Assembly (NCBI GenBank): GCA_965279125.1
Contig: CBDIHL010000042.1
Span: forward strand, 62,001 to 126,000
DNA: 64,000 nt
Direction of reading: 5' to 3'
From: Dinoroseobacter sp965279125
GTDB lineage: Bacteria; Pseudomonadota; Alphaproteobacteria; Rhodobacterales; Rhodobacteraceae
Shown in pieces: positions 1 to 9,325 of the stretch (its first letter is position 1; each line of letters starts with the position of its first letter). The notes beneath the pieces are model-generated. The model worked only from the letters and a program-made list of their open reading frames with translations. It was not told where the DNA came from and ran no database searches. The translations under genes were made by a program, and so were the position numbers.

Positions 1-3000
1 ACCGCGTGCGGCCCAACCCATATGTGTCTCGAGGATCTGACCGACGTTCATACGCGACGGAACACCCAGCGGGTTCAGAACGAAGTCCACCGGCGTGCCA
101 TCCCCAAGGAACGGCATGTCTTCCATCGGCACAACCTTCGAGATCACACCCTTGTTGCCGTGACGACCAGCCATCTTATCGCCGGGCTGCAATTTCCGCT
201 TCACGGCGATGAAGACCTTAACCATCTTCATCACACCCGGAGGCAGATCATCGCCGCGACGGACCTTCTCGACCTTGTCCTCGAACCGAGCGGTCAGCTG
301 ACGCTTCTGCGCCTCATACTGGCTGTTGAGGGCTTCGACCTGGCTGGCCTCCGTCTCGTCTTCCAGTGCAAGCTGCCACCACTGACCCTTGGACAGGGTG
401 TCCAGTAGATCGTCGGTGATCGTGGACCCGGACTTGATGCCCTTGGGGCCTTTCACAGCCGTCTTGCCTTCGATCATCGTCTTGAGGCGCGAGTAGATGT
501 TGCGCTCAAGGATCGCCATCTCGTCATCGCGGTCACGGGCGAGGCGCTCGACCTCTTCCCGCTCGATCTGCAATGCACGTTCGTCTTTTTCGACGCCGTG
601 ACGGTTGAAGACACGCACTTCCACGACTGTACCGAAATCACCCGGCTTCACACGCAGCGAGGTGTCACGCACGTCAGAGGCTTTCTCACCAAAGATGGCG
701 CGGAGCAGTTTCTCCTCCGGCGTCATCGGGCTTTCGCCCTTTGGCGTGATCTTACCGACGAGGATATCGCCCGGCTCGACGTCTGCCCCGATATAGACAA
801 TGCCCGCCTCATCAAGGTTGCGCAGGGCTTCCTCGCCGACATTCGGGATATCGCGGGTGATCTCTTCTGGGCCGAGCTTCGTGTCACGCGCGGCGACTTC
901 AAACTCCTCGATATGGATCGAGGTGAAGACGTCGTCGCGGGCAATCCGCTCGGAGATCAGGATAGAGTCCTCGTAATTGTAGCCATTCCACGGCATGAAC
1001 GCGACGATCACGTTCTTACCAAGCGCCAACTCACCCAGATCCGTCGATGGACCGTCGGCAATCACGTCGCCTTTGGTCACAGCATCCCCAACCTTCACCA
1101 AGGGGCGCTGGTTGATACAGGTGTTCTGGTTGGACCGCTGGAACTTACGCAAACGGTAGATGTCCACGCCCGGATCACCCGGCTCGAGGTCCTTCGTAGC
1201 ACGCACAACGATACGCTGGGCATCAACTTGGTCGATGACACCGGTGCGGTGCGCCATGATGGCCGCGCCAGAGTCGCGGGCCACAACGCCCTCAATCCCG
1301 GTGCCGACATATGGGGCATCGGCCTGCAACAGCGGAACCGCCTGACGCATCATGTTCGAGCCCATCAAGGCCCGGTTCGCGTCGTCGTTCTCAAGAAACG
1401 GGATCAGCGAGGCCGCGACCGAGACCAACTGCTTGGGCGACACGTCGATCAGATCAACGTTGTCGCGCGATTGCAGCATGTAGTCACCAGACTGACGGGT
1501 GCTCACCAACTCGTTCTCGAACCGTCCCTCAGCCGTCAATTGCGCGTTGGCCTGCGCCACGGTGTGGCGCATTTCCTCGGTGGCAGACATGTAGTTCACG
1601 TCATCCGTGACCTGACCGTCGACAACCTTGCGATACGGGGTCTCGATGAAGCCGTACTTGTTCACCCGCGCAAAGGTGGCGAGCGAGTTGATCAGGCCGA
1701 TGTTCGGGCCTTCCGGCGTCTCAATCGGGCACATGCGACCGTAGTGGGTTGGGTGCACGTCGCGCACTTCAAAGCCCGCGCGTTCGCGTGTCAGACCGCC
1801 CGGTCCAAGCGCCGAGAGGCGACGCTTGTGGGTGACTTCCGACAGCGGGTTGGTTTGGTCCATGAACTGCGACAGCTGCGACGAGCCGAAGAATTCACGC
1901 ACAGCCGCCGCAGCAGGTTTGGCGTTGATCAGGTCTTGCGGCATCACAGTGTCGATCTCGACGCTGGACATACGCTCCTTAATGGCGCGCTCCATCCGCA
2001 AAAGACCCACGCGGTACTGGTTCTCCATCAGCTCACCAACGGAGCGCACACGACGGTTGCCCAAGTGGTCGATATCGTCGATGTCGCCACGCCCGTCACG
2101 CAAGTCCACGAGCGCCTTGATGCAGGCGACGATGTCTTCTTTACGCAAAGTGCGCATGGTGTCTTCGGCATCCAGCGCCAGACGCATGTTCATCTTCACG
2201 CGGCCAACGGCCGACAGGTCGTAGCGCTCGCTGTCAAAGAACATCGTGTCGAACAGCTGGCTTGCGGCTTCCACGGTGGGAGGCTCGCCCGGACGCATGA
2301 CGCGGTAGATGTCCATAAGTGCTGTGTCGCGGCCCATGTTCTTGTCTGCCGCCATAGTGTTGCGGATATAGGGGCCGACATTGACGTTATCGATGTCCAG
2401 AACCGGGATGTCGGTGATGCCCGCATCCAGCAGCTCTTTCAGCGTGCCGCCAATGACTTCGCCGTCTTTATCCAGCTCCCATGTCAGCTCATCACCGGCT
2501 TCGACATAGATCGCTCCGTTTTCTTCGTTGATGATGTCTTTGGCGACAAAGCGACCGATGATGCCGTCAAATGGCATCAGAACTTCGGTGACATTGCCGT
2601 CTTCGATCAGCTTCTTGACCGCGCGCGGGGTGACCTTTTTGCCAGCTTCAGCAATCACTTCGCCGGTTGCGGCATCAACGATGTCCTGAACCGGGCGCGT
2701 GCCACGGATACGCTCGGGGAAGAACTTTGTGACCCAGCCGTCATTCTTGCGGTAGCTGAAATCGACCGTCTGGTAATAGGCATCCATGATGTCTTCCTGG
2801 TCGAGACCAAGAGCATATAGAAGCGTCGTGACAGGCAGTTTGCGGCGGCGGTCGATGCGCGAGAACACAAGGTCCTTGGCGTCAAACTCGAAGTCCAGCC
2901 AGCTGCCGCGATATGGGATAATGCGGCATGCAAACAACAGCTTACCCGACGAGTGGGTCTTACCCTTGTCGTGGTCAAAAAACACGCCAGGCGAGCGGTG

Positions 3001-3465
3001 CATCTGGGAAACGATGACGCGCTCGGTGCCGTTGACGATAAAGGTGCCGTTCGGGGTCATCAAAGGCATGTCGCCCATGAAGACGTCCTGTTCTTTGATA
3101 TCCTTGACGGATTTCGCGCCGGTATCTTCGTCGATATCAAACACGATCAGACGCAGGGTGACTTTCAGCGGGGCGGCATAGGTCATGTCGCGCTGCTGGC
3201 ACTCTTCTACGTCATATTTCGGCTTCTCCAGTTCGTACTTGACGAACTCGAGGACCGAGGTTGCGTTGAAATCTTTGATCGGGAACACCGACTGGAAGAC
3301 ACCCATGATGCCTTCGCCGTCCATCGGCTCCAACTGGTCGCCTGAGCCCAAGAACAGGTCATAGCTGCTCTTTTGAACCTCGATAAGGTTCGGCATTTCA
3401 AGAACTTCGCGGATTTTGCCGTAATACGTGCGGATACGTTTCTGGCCGAGATGCGTTTGCGCCAT
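1..3465 (-). CDS. rpoB: RNA polymerase beta subunit, 3' end outside window
   Basis: Catalytic beta subunit of RNA polymerase. The minus-strand frame opens at 3465 (MAQTHLGQKRIRTYYGK) and stays open to the window edge, giving about 1,155 of the roughly 1,380 residues usual in this group, so the C-terminus is missing. The rifampicin-pocket stretch is clear around 1780-1900 (FFGSSQLSQFMDQTNPLSE, THKRRLSALGPGGL), followed by the PIETPEGPNIGLI motif. The region near the window edge still contains GDKMAGRHGNKG. It is the last visible gene of the leftward rplKAJL-rpoB run and follows rplL by about 247 bp. Family assignment is certain. Confidence 0.99.
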   Translation of the reverse strand, partial: MAQTHLGQKRIRTYYGKIREVLEMPNLIEVQKSSYDLFLGSGDQLEPMDGEGIMGVFQSVFPIKDFNATSVLEFVKYELEKPKYDVEECQQRDMTYAAPLKVTLRLIVFDIDEDTGAKSVKDIKEQDVFMGDMPLMTPNGTFIVNGTERVIVSQMHRSPGVFFDHDKGKTHSSGKLLFACRIIPYRGSWLDFEFDAKDLVFSRIDRRRKLPVTTLLYALGLDQEDIMDAYYQTVDFSYRKNDGWVTKFFPERIRGTRPVQDIVDAATGEVIAEAGKKVTPRAVKKLIEDGNVTEVLMPFDGIIGRFVAKDIINEENGAIYVEAGDELTWELDKDGEVIGGTLKELLDAGITDIPVLDIDNVNVGPYIRNTMAADKNMGRDTALMDIYRVMRPGEPPTVEAASQLFDTMFFDSERYDLSAVGRVKMNMRLALDAEDTMRTLRKEDIVACIKALVDLRDGRGDIDDIDHLGNRRVRSVGELMENQYRVGLLRMERAIKERMSSVEIDTVMPQDLINAKPAAAAVREFFGSSQLSQFMDQTNPLSEVTHKRRLSALGPGGLTRERAGFEVRDVHPTHYGRMCPIETPEGPNIGLINSLATFARVNKYGFIETPYRKVVDGQVTDDVNYMSATEEMRHTVAQANAQLTAEGRFENELVSTRQSGDYMLQSRDNVDLIDVSPKQLVSVAASLIPFLENDDANRALMGSNMMRQAVPLLQADAPYVGTGIEGVVARDSGAAIMAHRTGVIDQVDAQRIVVRATKDLEPGDPGVDIYRLRKFQRSNQNTCINQRPLVKVGDAVTKGDVIADGPSTDLGELALGKNVIVAFMPWNGYNYEDSILISERIARDDVFTSIHIEEFEVAARDTKLGPEEITRDIPNVGEEALRNLDEAGIVYIGADVEPGDILVGKITPKGESPMTPEEKLLRAIFGEKASDVRDTSLRVKPGDFGTVVEVRVFNRHGVEKDERALQIEREEVERLARDRDDEMAILERNIYSRLKTMIEGKTAVKGPKGIKSGSTITDDLLDTLSKGQWWQLALEDETEASQVEALNSQYEAQKRQLTARFEDKVEKVRRGDDLPPGVMKMVKVFIAVKRKLQPGDKMAGRHGNKGVISKVVPMEDMPFLGDGTPVDFVLNPLGVPSRMNVGQILETHMGWAARG

Positions 3466-3687
3466 GCGATCTCATTCCTTTGTTTTATGTCTCGCGGGAA
3501 CGCTCCGTGGGGTGAACGCGCCGCTCGTCATCGGGGTATGGGTCCGGTCTATACCTGCGCGCCGTCCCAATGGCGTGCTCCCGACCGGAAACCTGGCCCA
3601 GGGGAAACGTCTGCGAGCAAACGCTTTCCCAAGACAGGTTCGGCTGGACCCAGAATTGCTTCCGGATCCAGCCAAATTTAGTGTGCT

Positions 3688-3706
3688 CTCGGGGAAGGCC
3701 CCCGAG
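3688..3706 (-). promoter_or_regulatory. Hairpin in the rplL-rpoB spacer (attenuator candidate)
   Basis: A 7-bp perfect stem (CTCGGGG/CCCCGAG, loop of 5) lies seven bases past the rplL stop in the 247-bp gap before rpoB. It has no T-tract, so it is not a classical terminator. In E. coli the same spacer carries a partial attenuator and an RNase III site; a similar role here is inference. I see nothing else coding in 3466-3712. Confidence 0.4.
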
Positions 3707-3712
3707 CAACAA

Positions 3713-4090
<378 letters not shown>

Positions 4091-4159
4091 TTTTCAATTC
4101 CATTTGACTAGATGTGTTCCAACGCGTGCAATTCAACAGCACGCCGGTCCAGATTGCTG

Positions 4160-4678
4160 TTACGCGGCTTCCGCATTTTCCTCGATTGTCGAGAGGATGC
4201 TTGCGATGTTCGAAGCAGGTGCGCCAATGGCCCCGGCGATGTTGCTGGCTGGTGCGCCAATGCAAGACGCGATCTGAGCGATAAGCTCTTCGCGCGACGG
4301 CATTGCTGCAACGGCCTTGACACCTTCAGGGGTCAAGTAGTCTGCGCCCATGGCACCACCGAGGATAACGTATTTCTTGTTATCTTTGGCATATGCCTCC
4401 GCGACCTTGGCAGCTGCCACAGGGTCCTCGGAATAGGCGAAAACAGTCATCCCTGTCAGCAGGTCACCGATCTGTGCGTTCGGTTTCCCCTCAAGGGCGA
4501 TTTTGGCGAGCCTGTTCTTTGCAACGCGTACGGAAGCCCCCGCCTCGCGCATTTGCGCGCGGAGGTCCTGCATTTCAGCAACCGTAAGACCGGCGTAGTG
4601 TGAAACCACAACAACGCCAGAGCTTTCAAAGATTTGGCCGAGTTCCTCGACCACTTTCTCTTTCTGGGCTCTATCCAC
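4160..4678 (-). CDS. rplJ: 50S ribosomal protein L10
   Basis: L10 anchors the L7/L12 stalk to 23S rRNA. I place the start at the GTG at 4678, giving 172 residues beginning VDRAQKEKVVEELGQIF. A GGAG ribosome-binding site sits seven bases upstream and the length matches the family (about 165-177). The frame stays open further upstream to 4810, but that extension has no L10 similarity and lies in the leader RNA region. The Ala-rich C-terminal tail (SILSTIEENAEAA) is the L12-binding helix. Confidence 0.97.
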   Translation of the reverse strand: MDRAQKEKVVEELGQIFESSGVVVVSHYAGLTVAEMQDLRAQMREAGASVRVAKNRLAKIALEGKPNAQIGDLLTGMTVFAYSEDPVAAAKVAEAYAKDNKKYVILGGAMGADYLTPEGVKAVAAMPSREELIAQIASCIGAPASNIAGAIGAPASNIASILSTIEENAEAA

Positions 4679-4830
4679 AGGTATACTCCAAATTTGGGGT
4701 TTCCCCCGGCTCTTTATGTGGGGGTTGCCCCCCGTCGGGTCCTTGCTACGGGTCCCGGTGCCAACTCGCCCGAGGGGTAAACCCTCGTGAAAATCTTTGC
4801 CGTTCCCCATCTCAGGCAGGATTTAGCAAC
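4679..4830 (-). promoter_or_regulatory. Candidate L10 autoregulatory leader
   Basis: The 242-bp gap between rplA and rplJ is rich in short stems. These include CGAGGG/CCCTCG at 4771-4787, GGGGG/CCCCC at 4720-4732, and a GGGGC-TTCG-GCCCC tetraloop stem at 4892-4905 just after rplA. L10 (with L12) represses its own mRNA through a structured leader in many bacteria, and this is the expected place. The assignment rests on position and hairpins only. Confidence 0.4.
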
Positions 4831-4920
4831 CTTGCGGTCAACCCACCGTCTCGGACAGGACAAGGCCACCTAGGCGGCCTAGCCATCCATTGGGGCCGAA
4901 GCCCCGCCGGAATTCTTCGT

Positions 4921-5622
4921 TTACTCTGCGCCCATGGCAGAGTTGACGTCGATCGATACGCCCGGGCCCATCGACGAGCTCAGCGAGACCTTCTTCATAT
5001 AAGATCCCTTAGAGCCCGACGGCTTGGCCTTGGATACCGCCTCAACGAATGCGCGGACATTCTCGACCAGCTTTGTCTCATCAAACGACGCCTTGCCGAT
5101 ACCTGCATGCACAACGCCAGCCTTTTCGGCTTTGAACTGCACCTGACCGCCTTTGGCGTCATTCACAGCCGCGGTGACATCCATGGTCACGGTGCCGATT
5201 TTCGGGTTGGGCATCAGGTTGCGCGGGCCGAGGATTTTGCCAAGACGCCCAACGATGGGCATCATGTCCGGGGTCGCGATGCAGCGATCAAAGTCGATCT
5301 TGCCGCCCTGAATGGCTTCCATCAGATCTTCCGCACCCACAACATCCGCACCAGCAGCGGTTGCCTCTTCGGCCTTTGGGCCACGGGCGAAGACTGCAAC
5401 GCGCACCGTTTTGCCGGTGCCGTTTGGCAGGTTCACCGTGCCACGGACCATCTGGTCTGCGTGGCGCGGATCAACGCCGAGGTTCATCGCGATCTCAACC
5501 GTCTCGTCGAATTTCGTTTTCGCGTTGCCCTTCACCAGGGACACAGCTTCTTCGACGGTGACATTCTCTTTGCCTGCAAAAGCAGCGCGGGCCGCAGTTG
5601 CGCGTTTACCAAGCTTTGCCAT
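4921..5622 (-). CDS. rplA: 50S ribosomal protein L1
   Basis: L1 forms the mobile stalk at the ribosomal E site and usually represses its own operon. The product has 233 residues, the family's normal length, beginning MAKLGKRATAARAAFAG and containing the conserved GRLGKILGPRNLMPNPKIGTV signature in the middle. Its ATG overlaps the rplK stop by one base (TAATG), so translation is probably coupled to L11. Confidence 0.99.
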   Translation of the reverse strand: MAKLGKRATAARAAFAGKENVTVEEAVSLVKGNAKTKFDETVEIAMNLGVDPRHADQMVRGTVNLPNGTGKTVRVAVFARGPKAEEATAAGADVVGAEDLMEAIQGGKIDFDRCIATPDMMPIVGRLGKILGPRNLMPNPKIGTVTMDVTAAVNDAKGGQVQFKAEKAGVVHAGIGKASFDETKLVENVRAFVEAVSKAKPSGSKGSYMKKVSLSSSMGPGVSIDVNSAMGAE

Positions 5623-6047
5623 TACTTCACCTCGATGCCCATAGAGCGGGCAGAGCCCAGGATGATCTTCATCGCGCCTTCGATGTCGTTGGCGCTGAGA
5701 TCTTTCATCTTCGCTTCCGCAATTTCACGGACCTGCGCGACGGTGACGTGACCGACGACTTCGCGAGACGGGGTTTTCGCGCCCGATTTCAGCTTCGCGG
5801 CCTTCTTCAGGTAATACGACGCAGGGGGCGTCTTGATGTCCATCGTGAAGGACTTGTCCTGATAGTAGGTGATCACGGTGGGGCACGGCGCGCCGGGCTC
5901 CATGTCTGCGGTCTTGGCGTTGAACGCTTTACAGAATTCCATGATGTTGATGCCGCGCTGACCCAACGCCGGACCCACGGGTGGGGACGGGTTGGCTTGG
6001 CCTGCAGGCACTTGCAGCTTCATGCTGCCAACGAGTTTCTTGGCCAT
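5622..6047 (-). CDS. rplK: 50S ribosomal protein L11
   Basis: L11 builds the GTPase-associated centre with 23S rRNA and is needed for RelA-type activation elsewhere. The 141-residue product is complete: MAKKLVGSMKLQVPAGQANP at the N-terminus, then the PPVGPALGQRGINIMEFCKAFN signature region. A strong AAGGAG ribosome-binding site lies just upstream. It precedes rplA with a one-base stop/start overlap. Confidence 0.99.
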   Translation of the reverse strand: MAKKLVGSMKLQVPAGQANPSPPVGPALGQRGINIMEFCKAFNAKTADMEPGAPCPTVITYYQDKSFTMDIKTPPASYYLKKAAKLKSGAKTPSREVVGHVTVAQVREIAEAKMKDLSANDIEGAMKIILGSARSMGIEVK

Positions 6048-6146
6048 CTGGCCTCTCCTTCTTGTCCATACTCGGGGACGCGTCCCAAAGCCTTACATGT
6101 CGTGGTGCGGTCAGACCGCCGCGGCGGCCCTTCCTCCCACGAAGGG
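6048..6146 (-). promoter_or_regulatory. Candidate L1-responsive leader of rplK-rplA
   Basis: The 99-bp nusG-rplK spacer contains a CCCTTC/GAAGGG stem at 6128-6146 immediately after the nusG stop, a perfect 12-bp palindrome CCGCCGCGGCGG at 6116-6127, a GCGGT/ACCGC stem at 6107-6119, and a GGGACGCGTCCC palindrome at 6075-6086 near the rplK ribosome-binding site. L1 represses the L11 operon from a structured leader in this position in other bacteria. I did not identify the exact L1 motif. Confidence 0.35.
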
Positions 6147-6680
6147 TCACGAGGTCTTGGTGACCTGCGTGAATTCCAGCTCGACCGGGGTGGCCCGGCC
6201 AAAGATGCTGACCGTCACCTTCAGACGGCTGGCATGTTCATCAACTTCCTCGACCATGCCCGAGAAGCCCTCGAAGGGTCCGTCGGTCACGTTCACATCT
6301 TCGCCAACCTCGAACGAGATCAAGCTGCGGGGCGCTTCCTGACCTTCTTCGACGCGGTTCAGGATAGCGTTCACTTCGCCATCACGCATCGGCATCGGGC
6401 GACCTTGCGGTCCCAAAAAGCCCGTGACGCGGTTGATCGAGTTGATCAGGTGATAGCCACGGTCGGTCATTTCCATGCGCACAAGGACATAGCCCGGCAT
6501 AAAACGACGCTCGGCGGTGACCTTCTTGCCGCGACGGATCTCAAGGACCTCTTCGGTCGGCACGAGAACTTCTTCAATCTCGTCCTCAAGGCCATTTTCT
6601 TCGACCGAATGACGGATTTGTTCGGCGATCTTCTTCTCGAAGTTCGACAGGACGCTGACCGAGTACCACCGTTTCGCCAT
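6147..6680 (-). CDS. nusG: Transcription termination/antitermination factor NusG
   Basis: NusG binds RNA polymerase and couples it to Rho or the ribosome. I start it at the ATG at 6680 (MAKRWYSVSVLSNFEKKIAEQ), giving 177 residues. The upstream in-frame extension to 6788 has no similarity. The NGN domain spans roughly residues 1-115, with the RRFMPGYVLVRMEM segment, and a C-terminal KOW motif follows (VGEDVNVTDGPFEGFSGMVEE). It lies downstream of secE, the usual order. Confidence 0.98.
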   Translation of the reverse strand: MAKRWYSVSVLSNFEKKIAEQIRHSVEENGLEDEIEEVLVPTEEVLEIRRGKKVTAERRFMPGYVLVRMEMTDRGYHLINSINRVTGFLGPQGRPMPMRDGEVNAILNRVEEGQEAPRSLISFEVGEDVNVTDGPFEGFSGMVEEVDEHASRLKVTVSIFGRATPVELEFTQVTKTS

Positions 6681-6868
6681 GTTGCCCGTTATCCTGCTCT
6701 GCCTGTGCAGCCACGAAAGGCTGCGATATTTCAATGTCTTAACTATCCGCCCCAAACACAAAACAGCGTGCCATCCGAATCGGGGCACGCGGTCATGTCA
6801 GAGTAGGCGTTCGCTCTAGCGCCCAACCCACTTTTGTTCAAGGGGTAAGGCGAGCAAAATCAAGTGGA

Positions 6869-7063
6869 TCAGAATGATCCCAGCACGAATTGCAGACCCT
6901 GCCGGATCGTCCAATCCACGATGAAAAAGAAGATCGCCGCCAGAAGGGCCATTGCAAAGACCATCAAGGTGGTCGTGACCAATTCGCGGCGCGTGGGCCA
7001 AACGACCTTCGCCACTTCGGCGCGAACCTGTTGCAGGAACTGGAGCGGGTTTGTCGTTGCCAT
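6869..7063 (-). CDS. secE: Preprotein translocase subunit SecE
   Basis: Small essential membrane subunit of the SecYEG channel. Starting at the ATG at 7063 it encodes 64 residues: a short amphipathic segment with the conserved VRAEVAKVVWPTRRELVTTT signature, then a single transmembrane helix (LMVFAMALLAAIFFFIVDWTI). This is the short one-helix SecE typical of alphaproteobacteria. It precedes nusG by about 190 bp. Confidence 0.97.
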   Translation of the reverse strand: MATTNPLQFLQQVRAEVAKVVWPTRRELVTTTLMVFAMALLAAIFFFIVDWTIRQGLQFVLGSF

Positions 7064-7160
7064 GGGGCGCAGTCCTATCGGAAACTTCGTGTTGGAGGGC
7101 AAATACGCGAGGGCGCGGGTGATTTCAAGACATGCCACACCGCCACGCGCCCCCCTGCCG

Positions 7161-8147
7161 TTAACGTGAGCGGGGTGGTCCTTCCGGCGCACGCGTGATC
7201 AGCCCCTCAATCTCGGCCATGACCGCGTCCGGCAGCGGCCCAAGCTGAGCTGCCCCCGCATTGTCCACCATCTGCTGAACCGTGCGCGCACCGGGCAGGG
7301 GCACGTTCAGCGGTGACTTGGCCATCAGCCAGCACAACGCCCCCTGCGCCACACTGCGCCCGCCGGTTTGCAGCAACTCGCGCACCGCATTCAGCGGATC
7401 GAGGAAGCTCGCCTGCACGCGCCCATCTTCATAATAATCACGCCATGCCTCATTGGTGGACCGGATGTCGTTCGGGTCCATCACGCTTTTGGCGTCATAC
7501 TTGCCCGACAGAATCCCCATCGCCAGCGGGGACCTGAGCAAGGCGATCAGCCCCGTCTCCTCGATCACGCCCTGCATCGTCGGCGCGTCGAAATAGAGGT
7601 TCATTGCATGCTCAACCGCAACGGCCCCGTCCCGGTCCCCCATCGCCTTGGCGCTTTCGGGAAAATCCGTGCTCCAGCCAAAGGCGCGGATCAGACCGGC
7701 CTCACGGGCACGCGCCATCGCCTCGAAGATCGGTTCGGCCTGATCCAGCGGCAGGGCGTTTTGGTGCAACAGCATAATGTCGATCCGATCCCGCTGTAGC
7801 CGTCCCAAACACCGCTCAATCGCCGGGCGCACCTCCGCCGGGTCCAATTCGTCGCCGATCAGTTGTTTGCTGTCCTCGTCAAACGCGATCCCGATCTTCG
7901 ATACGATGATCGCCTCAGGCCGATCCTTCAACGCCTGCCCCATCAAGCGCTCGGCATGGCCCGCGCCGTAGACCGCCGCCGTGTCAAACAGCCGGATACC
8001 ATGGTCGAGGGCCGCATGCAGCGTCCGCACCGACTCGCCATCCTCGGAATTAGCGTATCCCAGCGGCTGCTCGCCCCGATAAAACGGCCCGCCAATCGGC
8101 CAACATCCCATGCCAAGTGGTGCAATCTCTTCCCCGAGTAATTTCAT
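7161..8147 (-). CDS. Aldo/keto reductase
   Basis: Predicted NAD(P)H-dependent oxidoreductase with a TIM barrel, 328 residues from the ATG at 8147 (MKLLGEEIAPLGMGCWPIGG), preceded by an AAGGA site. The catalytic tetrad is visible: Asp/Tyr in FDTAAVYGAGHAE, Lys in IIVSKIG and His in LLHQN. The substrate cannot be predicted. It is divergent from a LysR-type regulator across an 85-bp spacer, so the two probably form a regulatory pair. They sit between tRNA-Trp and secE, which are usually adjacent in this group. Confidence 0.93.
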   Translation of the reverse strand: MKLLGEEIAPLGMGCWPIGGPFYRGEQPLGYANSEDGESVRTLHAALDHGIRLFDTAAVYGAGHAERLMGQALKDRPEAIIVSKIGIAFDEDSKQLIGDELDPAEVRPAIERCLGRLQRDRIDIMLLHQNALPLDQAEPIFEAMARAREAGLIRAFGWSTDFPESAKAMGDRDGAVAVEHAMNLYFDAPTMQGVIEETGLIALLRSPLAMGILSGKYDAKSVMDPNDIRSTNEAWRDYYEDGRVQASFLDPLNAVRELLQTGGRSVAQGALCWLMAKSPLNVPLPGARTVQQMVDNAGAAQLGPLPDAVMAEIEGLITRAPEGPPRSR

Positions 8148-8228
8148 AATCTGTCCTTTCGATCTGTGGTCTGGAACCGTTGTGATCGAAAGCGCGCTCG
8201 CCATCCATGAAACAGAATGCAATACTCA

Positions 8229-8242
8229 TTTCATGAATGAAA
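8229..8242. promoter_or_regulatory. Palindrome over the LysR-gene start
   Basis: A perfect 14-bp dyad, TTTCAT-GA-ATGAAA, overlaps the ATG of the LysR-family gene. It lies in the divergent intergenic region that must hold both promoters, so it could be an autoregulatory operator. This is inference from symmetry and position. Confidence 0.35.
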
Positions 8243-9060
8243 CGAACTCCAGTTGGGATGACCTGCGCTTGTTCCTATCGGTTGCGCGCCACCAAGGCCT
8301 CGCCGGGGCTGCGCGCGAGACTGGCAAAAGCGCCGCCACCCTCGGACGCCGGATGCTCGCGTTTGAGCAGGCCACCGGGGCCGAGTTGTTTGATCGCGGT
8401 CCGCGCGGCTACACCCTGACCGATGCGGGGGCCGAGTTCTTGACCCGCGCACAAGCCATCGAGGCGCAGATCACCCCCCTCGTCGATCATGGCCGCGATA
8501 CCGTCCCGTTGGTCAAAATATCTGCGGGCAGTTGGATGACCTCATGGCTTTGCACGCAAGCCAGCCACCTGCTCGATGCCCGAGCGCCCGTCCGCCTGCG
8601 CTTCATCGCCGCCGATCACCATCTCGACATTGCGCGGCGCGAGGCCGTCATTGGCATTCGCAACACCCGGCCCGATCAGGTGGGCCTCGCCTGCCAGCGT
8701 GTCGGCAAAGTGCGCTTCGCGGTCTATGCGACCGGGCCGGATGTGAACGCTTGGGCACAGGTCACAGGGCAGACGCCATCCGCGCTCTGGCTGCGATCCA
8801 ATCACGGGGGTGCTGAAGGGATCGAGGTCACGACGCCCCGCAACGCGCTCGACCTGGCGCGCGCCGGGATCGCCCGCGCGGTGCTTCCCACATTCATTGG
8901 CGAGGCTGAGGGCGGGCTTGTTCAGGTCACGGGCACCATCGAGGATCTGACCCACGACCAATGGCTCGTCACCCATCACGACGCGCGCTTCACCAAACCG
9001 GTGCGCCAAACGCTGGGCAAGATGAACAAACTCTTAACAGCTCTGCATGCAAAAGGTTAA
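8233..9060 (+). CDS. LysR-family transcriptional regulator
   Basis: DNA-binding regulator of 275 residues from the ATG at 8233 (MNETNSSWDDLRLFLSVARH). The N-terminal winged helix-turn-helix is typical of the family (GLAGAARETGKSAATLGRRM, then ELFDRGPRGYTLTDAG). A periplasmic-binding-like effector domain follows and is somewhat short. The frame is open upstream to 8110, but that part overlaps the divergent promoter region and the family starts at the chosen Met. Its likely target is the divergent aldo/keto reductase gene. The effector is unknown. Confidence 0.92.
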   Translation: MNETNSSWDDLRLFLSVARHQGLAGAARETGKSAATLGRRMLAFEQATGAELFDRGPRGYTLTDAGAEFLTRAQAIEAQITPLVDHGRDTVPLVKISAGSWMTSWLCTQASHLLDARAPVRLRFIAADHHLDIARREAVIGIRNTRPDQVGLACQRVGKVRFAVYATGPDVNAWAQVTGQTPSALWLRSNHGGAEGIEVTTPRNALDLARAGIARAVLPTFIGEAEGGLVQVTGTIEDLTHDQWLVTHHDARFTKPVRQTLGKMNKLLTALHAKG

Positions 9061-9131
9061 AATGCTGCACTGCAATACCGACGCGATACTGACGCAAAAC
9101 CGAAGCCGTTTTTCATTGGATGAAGTGGTCT

Positions 9132-9207
9132 TGGCAGGGGCTGAGGGACTCGAACCCACGACCCTCGGTTTTGGAGACCGATGCTCTACCAACTGAGCTA
9201 AACCCCT
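9132..9207 (-). tRNA. tRNA-Trp (CCA)
   Basis: A complete 76-nt cloverleaf on the minus strand. The acceptor stem is AGGGGTT/AGCCCCT, with D arm GCTCAGTTGGTAGAGC, an anticodon loop reading CTCCAAA (anticodon CCA) and the T-loop GGTTCGAGTCC. The 3' CCA is encoded. It lies downstream of tuf on the same strand, which is conserved linkage. Confidence 0.98.
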
Positions 9208-9325
9208 AAGACCAAGGCTGGGCGTAACGGGTGGCCCCAAGGAAATCAAGAGCCTGCGATGGGGTTTATGCATATCTGGTCAAGGTCAGCTCACGCGGCA
9301 GCGCGTAACAGTATACAAATTCACG

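Noticed and set aside
598..2820. A 740-codon open frame on the plus strand
   Set aside because: It is antisense to rpoB, which is unambiguous there. The product is rich in His/Arg/Val from complementary GC-rich codons and matches no family.
4679..4810. N-terminal extension of L10
   Set aside because: The 44 extra residues lack L10 similarity, lie in the leader region, and the GTG at 4678 has a good ribosome-binding site.
9061..9131. Terminator downstream of tRNA-Trp
   Set aside because: AAAAC...GTTTT flanks a GGCTTCG core just past the tRNA, but the inner bases do not pair, so the stem is only five AT-rich pairs.
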